Below are positions 52,692 through 60,623 of a stretch of DNA of 64,000 nt, piece by piece (within the stretch, counting starts at the first letter, position 1; every line of letters begins with the position of its first letter). The DNA is taken from positions 1-64,000 of the forward strand of contig PLDF01000361.1 in assembly GCA_003135055.1 (NCBI GenBank), written 5' to 3'. This DNA is from Bryobacterales bacterium. Its GTDB lineage: Bacteria; Acidobacteriota; Terriglobia; Bryobacterales; Bryobacteraceae. The notes beneath the pieces are model-generated. The model searched no databases. It had not been told where the DNA came from and saw nothing but the letters and a program-made list of their open reading frames with translations. The translations under genes were made by a program, and so were the position numbers.

Positions 52692-54170
52692 GTGTCCTCC
52701 ACCGCTCTCAATCTCGCCGCTCCGGAACTCATCGCGCGCTATGAGCCGGTGATCGGCCTTGAAGTCCACGTCCAGTTGGCCACGGCCACCAAGATTTTCT
52801 GCGGATGCCCCACCGGGTTCGGGGCCTTGCCCAACACCAACGTGTGCCCGGTTTGCCTCGGACTGCCCGGCGCGCTGCCGGTGCTCAGCCGCCAGGCCGT
52901 GGAGCTGGCGATCCGCGGCGCGCTGGCGCTCAACTGCCAGATCCGCGCGCAATCGCGGTTCGCGCGCAAAAACTACTTCTATCCCGATCTTCCCAAGGGC
53001 TATCAGATTTCGCAGTACGACGAGCCTCTGGCCGAGCACGGCTACGTGGACATCGTGGTCGAGGGCGCGGCCAAGCGAATCGGCGTTACGCGGGTCCACA
53101 TGGAAGACGACGCCGGCAAGAGCGTGCATGACGGCTTCCCCGATTCCGGCCGCTATTCTTACGTGGACCTCAATCGCTCCGGCACGCCGCTGATCGAAAT
53201 TGTCAGCGAGCCGGATATGCGCAACTCGGACGAAGCCTACGCTTACCTGAGCGAGATCAAGCAGGCGCTGCAATTCATCGAAGTCTCCACCTGCGATATG
53301 GAAAAAGGCCATCTGCGCTGCGATGCCAACGTTTCCGTGCGTCTCAAGGGCGCCGAGAAGCTCGGCACGAAGGCGGAAGTGAAAAACCTGAACTCGTTCC
53401 GCTTTCTCAAGCAGGCGCTCGATTTCGAAATTGCGCGTCAGGTCGCGGTGCTCGAAGGCGGCGGCCGGGTGGTGCAGGAGACGCGGCTATACAACGCCGA
53501 CCGCGGCGAGACGTTCAGCATGCGCAGCAAGGAAGACGCGCACGATTACCGCTACTTCCCCGAACCCGATCTTGTGCCGTTGCGGATCGGCGAGCGGTGG
53601 ATCGCGGAAGTGCGTTCCGCCATGCCGGAGCTGCCGCCGCTCAAGCGCGCGCGCTTCATCGCGGAGTATGGGCTGCGCGAATACGATGCGGATGTGCTCA
53701 CGCAAACGCGCGCCGCCAGCGATTATTTCGAAACCGCCGTCAAGGTATCCGGCGATGCGAAAACCACCGCCAACTGGGTGATGGGCGACCTGATGGGAAT
53801 GCTCAAAGCCGAAGGCAAGGAGATTGGCGCGAGCCCCATCGGCCCTGAGAATCTTGGCGCATTGGTGAAGCTGCTGGCGCAAGGCGAGATCTCGGGCAAA
53901 CTGGCCAAGGAAATCTTCCCGAAAATGTTTTCCACCAGCGATGCGCCCGCGGCCATTATGGAACGGGAAGGGCTGAAGCAGATCAGCGACACGGGCGCGC
54001 TTGGGCAGATTATCGCCGATGTGATCGCCGCCAATCCCAAGCAGGTGGAGCAGTACAAGAGCGGCAAGACCACGGTGATCAATTACCTGGTGGGGCAGGC
54101 GATGAAGGCCACGCGCGGGCAGGCGAACGTGGCGGCGGTGACCGATTTGCTGAAGCAGAAACTGGGGTGA
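52692..54170 (+). CDS. gatB: Asp/Glu-tRNA(Asn/Gln) amidotransferase subunit B
   Basis: A 492-residue GatB from the GTG at 52692, chosen because the family start YEPVIGLEVHVQLATATKIF follows and upstream codons are not conserved. NTNVCPVCLGLPGALPVLS carries the zinc/cysteine motif; YFYPDLPKGYQISQYDEPLA and VHMEDDAGKSVHD belong to the kinase core. The C-terminal YqeY/tail domain includes PKQVEQYKSGKTTVINYLVG. GatB phosphorylates mischarged Glu-tRNA(Gln) or Asp-tRNA(Asn) for amidation. gatA and gatC are not here. bcp follows after 3 bases. Confidence 0.95.
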   Translation: MSSTALNLAAPELIARYEPVIGLEVHVQLATATKIFCGCPTGFGALPNTNVCPVCLGLPGALPVLSRQAVELAIRGALALNCQIRAQSRFARKNYFYPDLPKGYQISQYDEPLAEHGYVDIVVEGAAKRIGVTRVHMEDDAGKSVHDGFPDSGRYSYVDLNRSGTPLIEIVSEPDMRNSDEAYAYLSEIKQALQFIEVSTCDMEKGHLRCDANVSVRLKGAEKLGTKAEVKNLNSFRFLKQALDFEIARQVAVLEGGGRVVQETRLYNADRGETFSMRSKEDAHDYRYFPEPDLVPLRIGERWIAEVRSAMPELPPLKRARFIAEYGLREYDADVLTQTRAASDYFETAVKVSGDAKTTANWVMGDLMGMLKAEGKEIGASPIGPENLGALVKLLAQGEISGKLAKEIFPKMFSTSDAPAAIMEREGLKQISDTGALGQIIADVIAANPKQVEQYKSGKTTVINYLVGQAMKATRGQANVAAVTDLLKQKLG

Positions 54171-54173
54171 TTC

Positions 54174-54626
54174 ATGCTCAATGAAGGCGACAAAGCTCCC
54201 GATATCCGGCTGGCGAACGACGCAGGCGAGCCGTTTAAACTATCCGATCTGAAGGGCAAGCGGGTGGTGTTGTATTTCTATCCGAAGGCCGATACGCCCG
54301 GCTGCACAACGGAATCGTGCGAGTTCCGCGACGATGTGAAGGCCTTCGCGAAGAAGGGCGCGGTGGTGGTGGGAATTTCGCCCGATAAGCCCGCGGCGCA
54401 GGCCAGGTTCAAGCAGAAGTACGAGCTGCCGTTCACGCTGCTGGCCGATGAAGAAAAGGCCGCCGCCAAGACTTACGGCGTGTGGAAAGAGAAGAACATG
54501 TACGGCAAGAAGGTGATGGGCATCGAGCGCAGCACCTTCGTAATCGGACCGGACGGGAAGATCGAGAAGATCTACGGCAAGGTGAAGGCTAAAGGGCACG
54601 CGGCGGAAGTGCTGGCGGCGCTGTAG
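54174..54626 (+). CDS. bcp: Peroxiredoxin (thioredoxin-dependent, BCP type)
   Basis: A 150-residue atypical peroxiredoxin. The peroxidatic Cys44 and resolving Cys49 are in ADTPGCTTESCEFRDD, the BCP signature. VVVGISPDKPAAQARFKQKY and FVIGPDGKIEKIY complete the fold. It reduces hydroperoxides with thioredoxin. Likely cotranscribed with gatB. Confidence 0.94.
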   Translation: MLNEGDKAPDIRLANDAGEPFKLSDLKGKRVVLYFYPKADTPGCTTESCEFRDDVKAFAKKGAVVVGISPDKPAAQARFKQKYELPFTLLADEEKAAAKTYGVWKEKNMYGKKVMGIERSTFVIGPDGKIEKIYGKVKAKGHAAEVLAAL

Positions 54627-54682
54627 CTTGTGAGCAGGCTTCACCGTCGCCGAAGACGGCGTGCCGCAGACAATTTCTGCTC

Positions 54683-55045
54683 TCAGGCGCCGAGCTGCAG
54701 ATCCACCGATACGCGCTGGTAGGGAACGTGAGGAACTATGCGCCCTTGGGCTTCGCGCTTCAGCGTCACGATTCCATAGCGCTGCATGGTTTTCAGGGTT
54801 CGCGACAGATTCGACTTTTTGCGGCCCGTCAGTTCAGCGAGTTCGGCGAGGGACTTCGGCTCCGACTTCTTGATAGTGCCCAGTAGTAGCCGATTCTTTT
54901 CGGACAACACCCTGACCAGGCTTTCGGTTGAAGGAAACCAGACTTTGGGATCGCCCGGACCGGGTTTCAGCTCCCCGCGGGCGATGGCCATCGTACGGGC
55001 TTTCATGTCGGCGAATGATGCAATTCCCACTTTCAAGATCTTCAT
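54683..55045 (-). CDS. TumA-like antitoxin (HTH DNA-binding)
   Basis: A 120-residue HVO_A0114-type winged-helix protein. Helix-turn-helix: SLAELAELTGRKKSNLSRTL then MQRYGIVTLKREAQGRIV. The N-terminus (MKILKVGIASFADMKARTMA) is typical of antitoxins paired with DUF6516. Its start overlaps the toxin stop by four bases (ATGA). Confidence 0.82.
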   Translation of the reverse strand: MKILKVGIASFADMKARTMAIARGELKPGPGDPKVWFPSTESLVRVLSEKNRLLLGTIKKSEPKSLAELAELTGRKKSNLSRTLKTMQRYGIVTLKREAQGRIVPHVPYQRVSVDLQLGA

Positions 55046-55413
55046 AACTCAACTCCTCTCTCCTTTAGAACCGCGTCCACCTCAGCCCAGAAGTCCGCCA
55101 GCAAACTTGCCGCGTCCCGGTACTCGTAAGGCCGGATCGTGCGCACTCTATGCTTGTGATCGTAGGCCGTCTTTCCTTTGCCACCCGGACCGGCCGATTG
55201 CCGCACAGGATGCGCGTTATCGAAGCCTACCAGGCGCTCGTTGTCGTTTCCGTGCAGTGTTATCGAATAATCGAGCCCGTGCGGCCGCTGTTTGGTCGGC
55301 ATAACCGCCGTCACTTCAAACTTCACCCAGTATCCGCCTCTTTCGTCGAGCAACAGAACCTGGCCATCGAGATCGAGGAGCGTATCCAGGCTGGCGTCGC
55401 GTTCACCCTTCAC
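55042..55413 (-). CDS. TumE-like toxin (DUF6516)
   Basis: A 123-residue DUF6516 protein: DGQVLLLDERGGYWVKFEVT then RPHGLDYSITLHGNDNERLV and GFDNAHPV, and the helix DAASLLADFWAEVDAVL. In the TumE/TumA system this is the toxin, encoded first. No stop or shift is seen, so it looks functional. Mechanism is not clear from sequence. Confidence 0.8.
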   Translation of the reverse strand: MKGERDASLDTLLDLDGQVLLLDERGGYWVKFEVTAVMPTKQRPHGLDYSITLHGNDNERLVGFDNAHPVRQSAGPGGKGKTAYDHKHRVRTIRPYEYRDAASLLADFWAEVDAVLKERGVEL

Positions 55414-55604
55414 CGTACACCGTCCATGTTATCATCTACTGATAACCAACCGCAAGCGCGATTTTACAAATCCTCGCTGCCGCCGGTCCCAATCTCACCA
55501 AATGCCCCGAGATCCGTTTTCAAGGAAAGGTCGCACGTGCCTGCGTCCGCCGATGCTACCCTTGTCAATATCGGCGTCAATATCGGTCCAACGAAAGCAA
55601 CCGT

Positions 55605-56984
55605 ATGAAACAATCGATCCTCGCCTGCTGCCTGGCAATCTCCGGCGCCACCCTGGCCTTGCCCGCCGAATTCAGCATTCCCGTGGAAACCTACAAGCTG
55701 AAAAACGGCCTGCGCGTCATCCTCTCCAAGGACAACGCCGTCCCCGTGGTCACCGTCTACATGATCTACGACGTCGGCGCGCGCTCCGAAGAGAAGGGCC
55801 GCACCGGCTTCGCGCATCTCTTCGAGCACATGATGTTCGAGGGCTCCGCCAACGCGCCCAAGGGCGTGCAGGATACCATGGTGGAATCGAACGGCGGCGT
55901 CGAGAACGGCTCCACGCATCCCGATTTTACCGACTACTACGAGGTGCTGCCCTCCAACAAACTAGCCACCGCGCTCTGGCTGGAATCGGACCGCATGCGC
56001 AGCCTCACCATCACCGACGAGAAGCTCGCCAACCAGAAAGAGGCGGTGAAGCAGGAACGGCGTCTCAGTTTCGATAACCAGCCGTACGCCACCGCCGAAG
56101 TGGACCTTTGGCCCACTCTGGTGTTTCACAATTGGCAGAGCTCGCACTCGCTCATCGGGTCGTTTGAAGACCTCAACGCGGCCAGCGTCGCCGATGTCTC
56201 CAAATTCTTCAAGACGTATTACGCGCCGGATAACGCCGCCCTGGTGATCGTCGGCGACATCGAGATACCCGGTGCTAAGAAGCTGATCGAGACTTACTTC
56301 GGCGACATCCCCGCGCAACCGCTGCCCAAGCGCCCCGATCTCACCGAGACGGGCGGCGTCACGGCGCATATGGAAACCTACAAGGACCCGCTGGCGCGCG
56401 TTCCCGCGCTGATGATCGGCTACCCGGGGCCAAAGCGCCGCACGCCCGACTACTACGCGCTCAACATGATCGACGCCGTCCTGACCAACGGCAACAGCGC
56501 GCGCTTTCGCATGGACTTGTTGAAGGGCAAGGAATCCATCGTGCAATACGAATCGAATCTGGGCTGGCCGTTTTGCAGCTATCTGGATTACCGCGACCCC
56601 GGCATCTACGGCATATTCCTGCTCTACAAGCCGAATTTCACAGCGGATCAAGTTGTCGCTCAAGTGCAAGACGAATTCGCCAAGCTGCAAAACGCGCCTA
56701 TCGATGCGCAAGAGCTGGAGCGCGCCAAGACGCAGCTTCGCGCCACCATGATCAAGCAACTGCAAAGCTCACTGAGCCGCGCGCAGCAGTTGGGTCAGTA
56801 TGAGCTGGCCGACGGCGACGCCGCATTGATCAATACCGAATTCGAGAAGCTGCTGAACGTTTCGGCTGCGCAGATCCAGGCTGCGGCCAAGAAGTATCTC
56901 ACGGCCGACAAACGCACCGTGCTCGCGGTCCAGCCGGCGCCCGCTCCTGCCAAAGCCCAGGCCCCAGCGAAGGGAGACAACTAG
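55605..56984 (+). CDS. M16-family zinc metalloprotease, catalytic subunit
   Basis: A 459-residue periplasmic peptidase with a signal peptide (about 1-20). Inverted zinc motif H71-L-F-E74-H75 (GFAHLFEHMMFEG), with the third ligand Glu151 in EAVKQERRLS, exactly 76 residues after His75. Two M16 domains. With the next gene it forms a two-subunit pitrilysin-type protease that degrades small peptides. The next ATG follows its stop codon at once. Confidence 0.93.
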   Translation: MKQSILACCLAISGATLALPAEFSIPVETYKLKNGLRVILSKDNAVPVVTVYMIYDVGARSEEKGRTGFAHLFEHMMFEGSANAPKGVQDTMVESNGGVENGSTHPDFTDYYEVLPSNKLATALWLESDRMRSLTITDEKLANQKEAVKQERRLSFDNQPYATAEVDLWPTLVFHNWQSSHSLIGSFEDLNAASVADVSKFFKTYYAPDNAALVIVGDIEIPGAKKLIETYFGDIPAQPLPKRPDLTETGGVTAHMETYKDPLARVPALMIGYPGPKRRTPDYYALNMIDAVLTNGNSARFRMDLLKGKESIVQYESNLGWPFCSYLDYRDPGIYGIFLLYKPNFTADQVVAQVQDEFAKLQNAPIDAQELERAKTQLRATMIKQLQSSLSRAQQLGQYELADGDAALINTEFEKLLNVSAAQIQAAAKKYLTADKRTVLAVQPAPAPAKAQAPAKGDN

Positions 56985-58415
56985 ATGTGGACCAAAGTGA
57001 CGCTGAGCAAAGTGACGCTGACCAAACCGGTCGCGTTTTTCGCCTTGGCCGCGCTGACGCTGACGGCCCAGACCGTCGACCGCACCAAGCCGCCCGAGAC
57101 GCCGCCCATTCCGAGTTATAAGCTGCCGCCCATATCCACGGTCACGCTGGCCAATGGCCTCACCGTCATCCTGATTCAGGATGCGCGCTTTCCGCTGGTC
57201 ACGGCGCGGTTGAACTTCCCGGCGGGGTCGAAGTTCGATCCGAAGGAACTGCCAGGCCTTTCCGAAGCCGTAGCGACGCTGCTCATCGAAGGCACCAAGA
57301 CGCGTACGTCGCGCCAGATTTCCGAAGAGGCCGACGCCATCGGCGGATCGCTCAACGGTTCTTCCGGACCGGACAGCTTGACGGTGGCCGGCAGCGCGCT
57401 TTCCGAGAACCTCGCGAAGCTGATGTCGCTGATGGCGGACGTGGCAATCAATGCCTCGTTTCCCGCCGGCGAAGTCGATTTGGAGAAGCGAAACCGCGTG
57501 CAGAATCTGATGTCTGAGCGTTCGCAGCCGAGCTTTCTCGCCCAAGAGAAGTTTGCGCAGGCGGTGTACGGCACTTCGCCTTATGCGCATATCGGGCCCA
57601 CCATGGAATCCATCCAAAAGCTGGATGTCGCGGCCCTCGCCGGTTTCCGCGACACATATCTGATTCCGAACAACGCCACGCTGATTGTGCTCGGCCGCAT
57701 GCCCGCGCGCGAGGAAGTCATGAAGGCAATTACCGAGCGCTTCGGTTCCTGGCAGCGCAAGGACGCGCCGGTTTCGCCCAAAGTGGACCCGCCCGCGCCC
57801 AAGCGCCAGATTGTGCTTGTGGATCGGCCGGGGTCGGTGCAGGCCGATATCCACGTGGGCCGGCTGGCGCCGACGCGGCTGACCTCCGAATTCTTCCCGA
57901 TGACGGTGGGCAATAACATCCTGGGCGGCGGCGTCAGCTCGCGCATGTTCACCGATATCCGCGAGCGCGACGGCTTCGCCTACGATGCGCATTCCGAGTA
58001 CGCCACCAGCCGCGACGCCGCGTCGTTCGCCGCCGTCACCGAGGTGCGCAACGAAGTGATCGAGCCCGCGCTCAAAGAGGTGCTGGAAGAGATGGACCGC
58101 ATGGCCAACCAGCCGGTGACCAAAGAAGAGCTGGCCAACGTGAAGAACTATATGTCCGGCTTGTATCTGCTACGCCTCGAAACGCAGGAAGGCGTGGCGA
58201 ACCAGTTGAACGGCATGAGGACGCTGGGGTTGCCGGAAAACTACTTGGAGACATACGTGACGCGCGTGCGTTCCGTGGAACCGGACCAGATTCAAGCCGC
58301 GGCGAAGAAATATATCTCCTCGGGGCAAGCGGCGATCGTGGTGGTGGGCGACGCTTCGAAGATCGGCGACGCGCTCAAGAAGTTCGGCGACGTTTCGGTA
58401 GTGAAGGCGCAATAG
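56985..58415 (+). CDS. M16-family protease, non-catalytic partner
   Basis: A 476-residue M16 protein with a signal-like N-terminus (VAFFALAALTLTAQT). The zinc motif is absent; the equivalent segment reads ELPGLSEAVATLLIEGT. The R/Y substrate-binding motif region is GGGVSSRMFTDIRERDGFAY, typical of the partner subunit. It is translationally linked to the catalytic gene. Part of it (57369-57421) recurs as a fragment at 59621. Confidence 0.92.
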   Translation: MWTKVTLSKVTLTKPVAFFALAALTLTAQTVDRTKPPETPPIPSYKLPPISTVTLANGLTVILIQDARFPLVTARLNFPAGSKFDPKELPGLSEAVATLLIEGTKTRTSRQISEEADAIGGSLNGSSGPDSLTVAGSALSENLAKLMSLMADVAINASFPAGEVDLEKRNRVQNLMSERSQPSFLAQEKFAQAVYGTSPYAHIGPTMESIQKLDVAALAGFRDTYLIPNNATLIVLGRMPAREEVMKAITERFGSWQRKDAPVSPKVDPPAPKRQIVLVDRPGSVQADIHVGRLAPTRLTSEFFPMTVGNNILGGGVSSRMFTDIRERDGFAYDAHSEYATSRDAASFAAVTEVRNEVIEPALKEVLEEMDRMANQPVTKEELANVKNYMSGLYLLRLETQEGVANQLNGMRTLGLPENYLETYVTRVRSVEPDQIQAAAKKYISSGQAAIVVVGDASKIGDALKKFGDVSVVKAQ

Positions 58416-58439
58416 ATTCCCCGCCTGTCAGGCGACCGA

Positions 58440-59513
58440 TCACTGCCAAACGTTATGCGCGCCCGAAGGCGGCACGGCCATGGGCACGACGGCGATCCTC
58501 CAGAAATCCGCATCCAGGGTGCGCGTGGCGAGCGTATTTCCGGTCGCCGGATCGATCCGCACCAGGCGTACGCCGCTGTGCCAGTAGGGATTTCCGGGAT
58601 CGAGACCGTAAAGCGCCGTGCCCTGACGGTCCGGCAGCAAATACGAGAAACGGTATTGCGTGGCGATTTTCTCGCTTAAGTGGCCGGTAGCAGGATCGAC
58701 CGTCCACATGCCTCCAGGCGCCGAACCGCCGCAAGCGTTGGTCTGGTCCACTTTGAACCCGAAAGTCTCATAGAGGAACAGCTTGCCTCCGGCCGCGGTT
58801 ATGCCGCCGATCGAAGTGGGCGAACAGCCATTGGGTTGTGTGAGCGGAACTCCCGATCCCAGTTGCTGGGCTCCGGGTGTCACCGTCCACAAGCGTCCAC
58901 CCGAGTCGCTCCAGGCATTGAGATAGAAAAGGCCGCCCAACCAGACGCCGGTTGGCCACCAGTCGCCAGTCAGGCCCACGGGACGTAGTTCCTGGTGGGC
59001 GCCTCCGTGTGTAAGATCGTAGCTTTCGATAGCGGGGCCGCGGAAGCTTTTCACGCCAAATAGCCACTGCTTGTCGGGCGAGAGATGCAACAGACCGTCG
59101 TTGATGCCTCGAATCGGATCGCCCGGAATGAGCTGTGCCGCGGGATATACGATTCCATCGGACCGGATCAGCGAATCGCGCGAGGCGGTTCCAGGAATCG
59201 AGGCGACGATCTTCGCCTGGAATGTCGCCAGGTCCACGGCGTAGAGAACACAACAGCTATGTCGATCCGACGGCATCGGTCCATCGACGTAGGCCGTGGA
59301 ACCGTCGGCGCTGAGCGAGACTCCATTCAGCCCGGAGCTCGGGACCGGCAGGCTGAAATGCATGCTGCCGAGCGTTTGCAGAGTCTGCGAATCGATAAAC
59401 TCTACATCGCCGCTCCGCCGCGCGGCAAGGACGACGTTCGTCGGGTCCTGCGCTTGAAATGGCGAAGAACCGATAAGAGCGAACAGACCGAGAGTCAAGA
59501 AGCCACGTTTCAT
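58440..59513 (-). CDS. Secreted beta-propeller protein
   Basis: About 357 residues from the ATG at 59513, chosen because it opens a signal peptide (KRGFLTLGLFALIGSSPFQA). Blades such as VEFIDSQTLQTLGSMHFSLP and LLHLSPDKQWLFGVKSFRGP then TALYGLDPGNPYWHSGVRLV resemble YVTN or six-bladed propellers. CSPTSIG and CGGSAPGG give possible disulfides. Function unknown. It converges on the M16 pair. Confidence 0.78.
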   Translation of the reverse strand: MKRGFLTLGLFALIGSSPFQAQDPTNVVLAARRSGDVEFIDSQTLQTLGSMHFSLPVPSSGLNGVSLSADGSTAYVDGPMPSDRHSCCVLYAVDLATFQAKIVASIPGTASRDSLIRSDGIVYPAAQLIPGDPIRGINDGLLHLSPDKQWLFGVKSFRGPAIESYDLTHGGAHQELRPVGLTGDWWPTGVWLGGLFYLNAWSDSGGRLWTVTPGAQQLGSGVPLTQPNGCSPTSIGGITAAGGKLFLYETFGFKVDQTNACGGSAPGGMWTVDPATGHLSEKIATQYRFSYLLPDRQGTALYGLDPGNPYWHSGVRLVRIDPATGNTLATRTLDADFWRIAVVPMAVPPSGAHNVWQ

Positions 59514-59842
59514 ACGGCGCCTGCCTTCGACCATTATGACGCGACCATTGTGACGCTGCTACCAGGCGAGCGCGCTACGGTCGTGCGCGGATCGGCCGCC
59601 GCACTCACTGTGCCCGTGGCCCGGACAGCTTGACATGACAGTGGCCCGCAGCGCGCTTTCCGAGAACCTCGCGAAGCTCCCATGACTACCTTCGTACCGA
59701 ACCCGCTCTGCAAGCTGGGCGTCAAGGAAATCAGGTTGCGAGCTCTATTTCCCTCGTGCGCACGATTTCGAGAATGGTGTATGATGGTGACATAGCGGCT
59801 GGTGCGCCCGATGCAGTTGTTACCCGGGCGAGCCGCTGGAAA
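59514..59842. other. Spacer with copied gene fragments
   Basis: No gene. Most of it is the mosaic listed at 59582-59751. A TATGATGGTGACATA-type AT-rich patch lies at 59777-59793. Confidence 0.6.
59582..59751 (+). repeat. Mosaic of three fragments copied from ggt and an M16 gene
   Basis: Three pieces, all in genomic orientation: 59582-59621 is identical to 60649-60688 (3' end of ggt); 59621-59678 matches 57369-57421 (M16 partner gene) with a few changes; 59679-59751 matches 61111-61181 (middle of ggt) with about 8 changes. The joins are nearly seamless. Two of the donors flank the site on either side. Confidence 0.88.
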
Positions 59843-60311
59843 TTACAAGAGGCCGCTCATTCCTTCGGGTAGCCTTTTGGGTTTTATGCGATCGCCTTTT
59901 GGCACGACGGAGTAAAGCTCCGGCCTTGGGTGCTGAGCCGAGCACTCGAAAACGATCCTATCTCGCACTGAATTTCCGTAACGATCTGCTCTTGGGGCCG
60001 GATTTTCCATAGCCGTCATCGTGGGCGTTTTGAGCGCCACAGCGGCGGATTCCATGCCGCTCGCAATTTGGTCGATTACATCGTCGATGATGTATCCATC
60101 ACGTGACAACCCGGCTTTCATAAATATGGCGGCCAATAAAAACGACCTCCACCGCGATAGGCGGATGCGCAAGCGTTTTGCGCTCTTGGTTGATGGCGTC
60201 GAGCTGCACATCAGTGAGGGTTCCGATTGCTACCAGCCGCACCCTGTTTCCTTTTTGAAGCTCTTCGAGATTTGCGCGAATTAGCGCGAGCGCCCATTTA
60301 GAAAGCGGCAT
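59843..60311 (-). pseudogene. Frameshifted uncharacterised conserved protein
   Basis: Start ATG at 60311 gives SKWALALIRANLEELQKGNR, VRLVAIGTLTDVQLDAINQE and VVFIGRHIYESRVVT before a stop. One base out of phase the sequence goes on RDGYIIDDVIDQIASGMESA, then ENPAPRADRYGNSVRDRIVF and ECSAQHPRPELYSVVPKGD. The two parts look like one family in order (GRHIYxSRxxxDGYxIxDVxDQI). An extra base in GTTGTC-A-CGTGAT near 60102 explains the break. Restored length about 155 residues. The function of the family is unknown to me; a sequence error is possible. Confidence 0.7.
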
Positions 60312-60623
60312 CGTGAGGAAAGTGAAGCGGCCGAATCTCTGCGATTTTACCCGCGATTACACGATCGCAATTGGTCAATTTCGCGACGGAAACGGGCAGT
60401 CTTCAGATGTCTGCAATGCGCCTCTTCTCAGCAATTTGAGCTTTCCAGCGTCCGCATTTTTGATCGAGTCCGCTCCAACGCTGTGCGGTTCCCAGACCAC
60501 AACAGACTTACCATAACGGCTCCAATCACCTCTACTGTCCAGCCGATACCGCTCCCGCCCACCGTTGCAGTTCCGGCACTGCAAGGTGATGAAATTCGCT
60601 GACAATCCGCACTCCCGCCGAAC
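60312..60623. other. Spacer, possible short frame
   Basis: About 310 bases. A minus frame (60375-60605, SANFITLQCRNCNGGRERYR then LDSRGDWSRYGKSVVVWEPH) has a Cys-x-x-Cys but no family match or good start. I leave it uncalled. Confidence 0.4.

Noticed and set aside
56769-57992. 407-residue open frame on the minus strand
   Set aside because: Antisense to the M16 partner gene; shadow.
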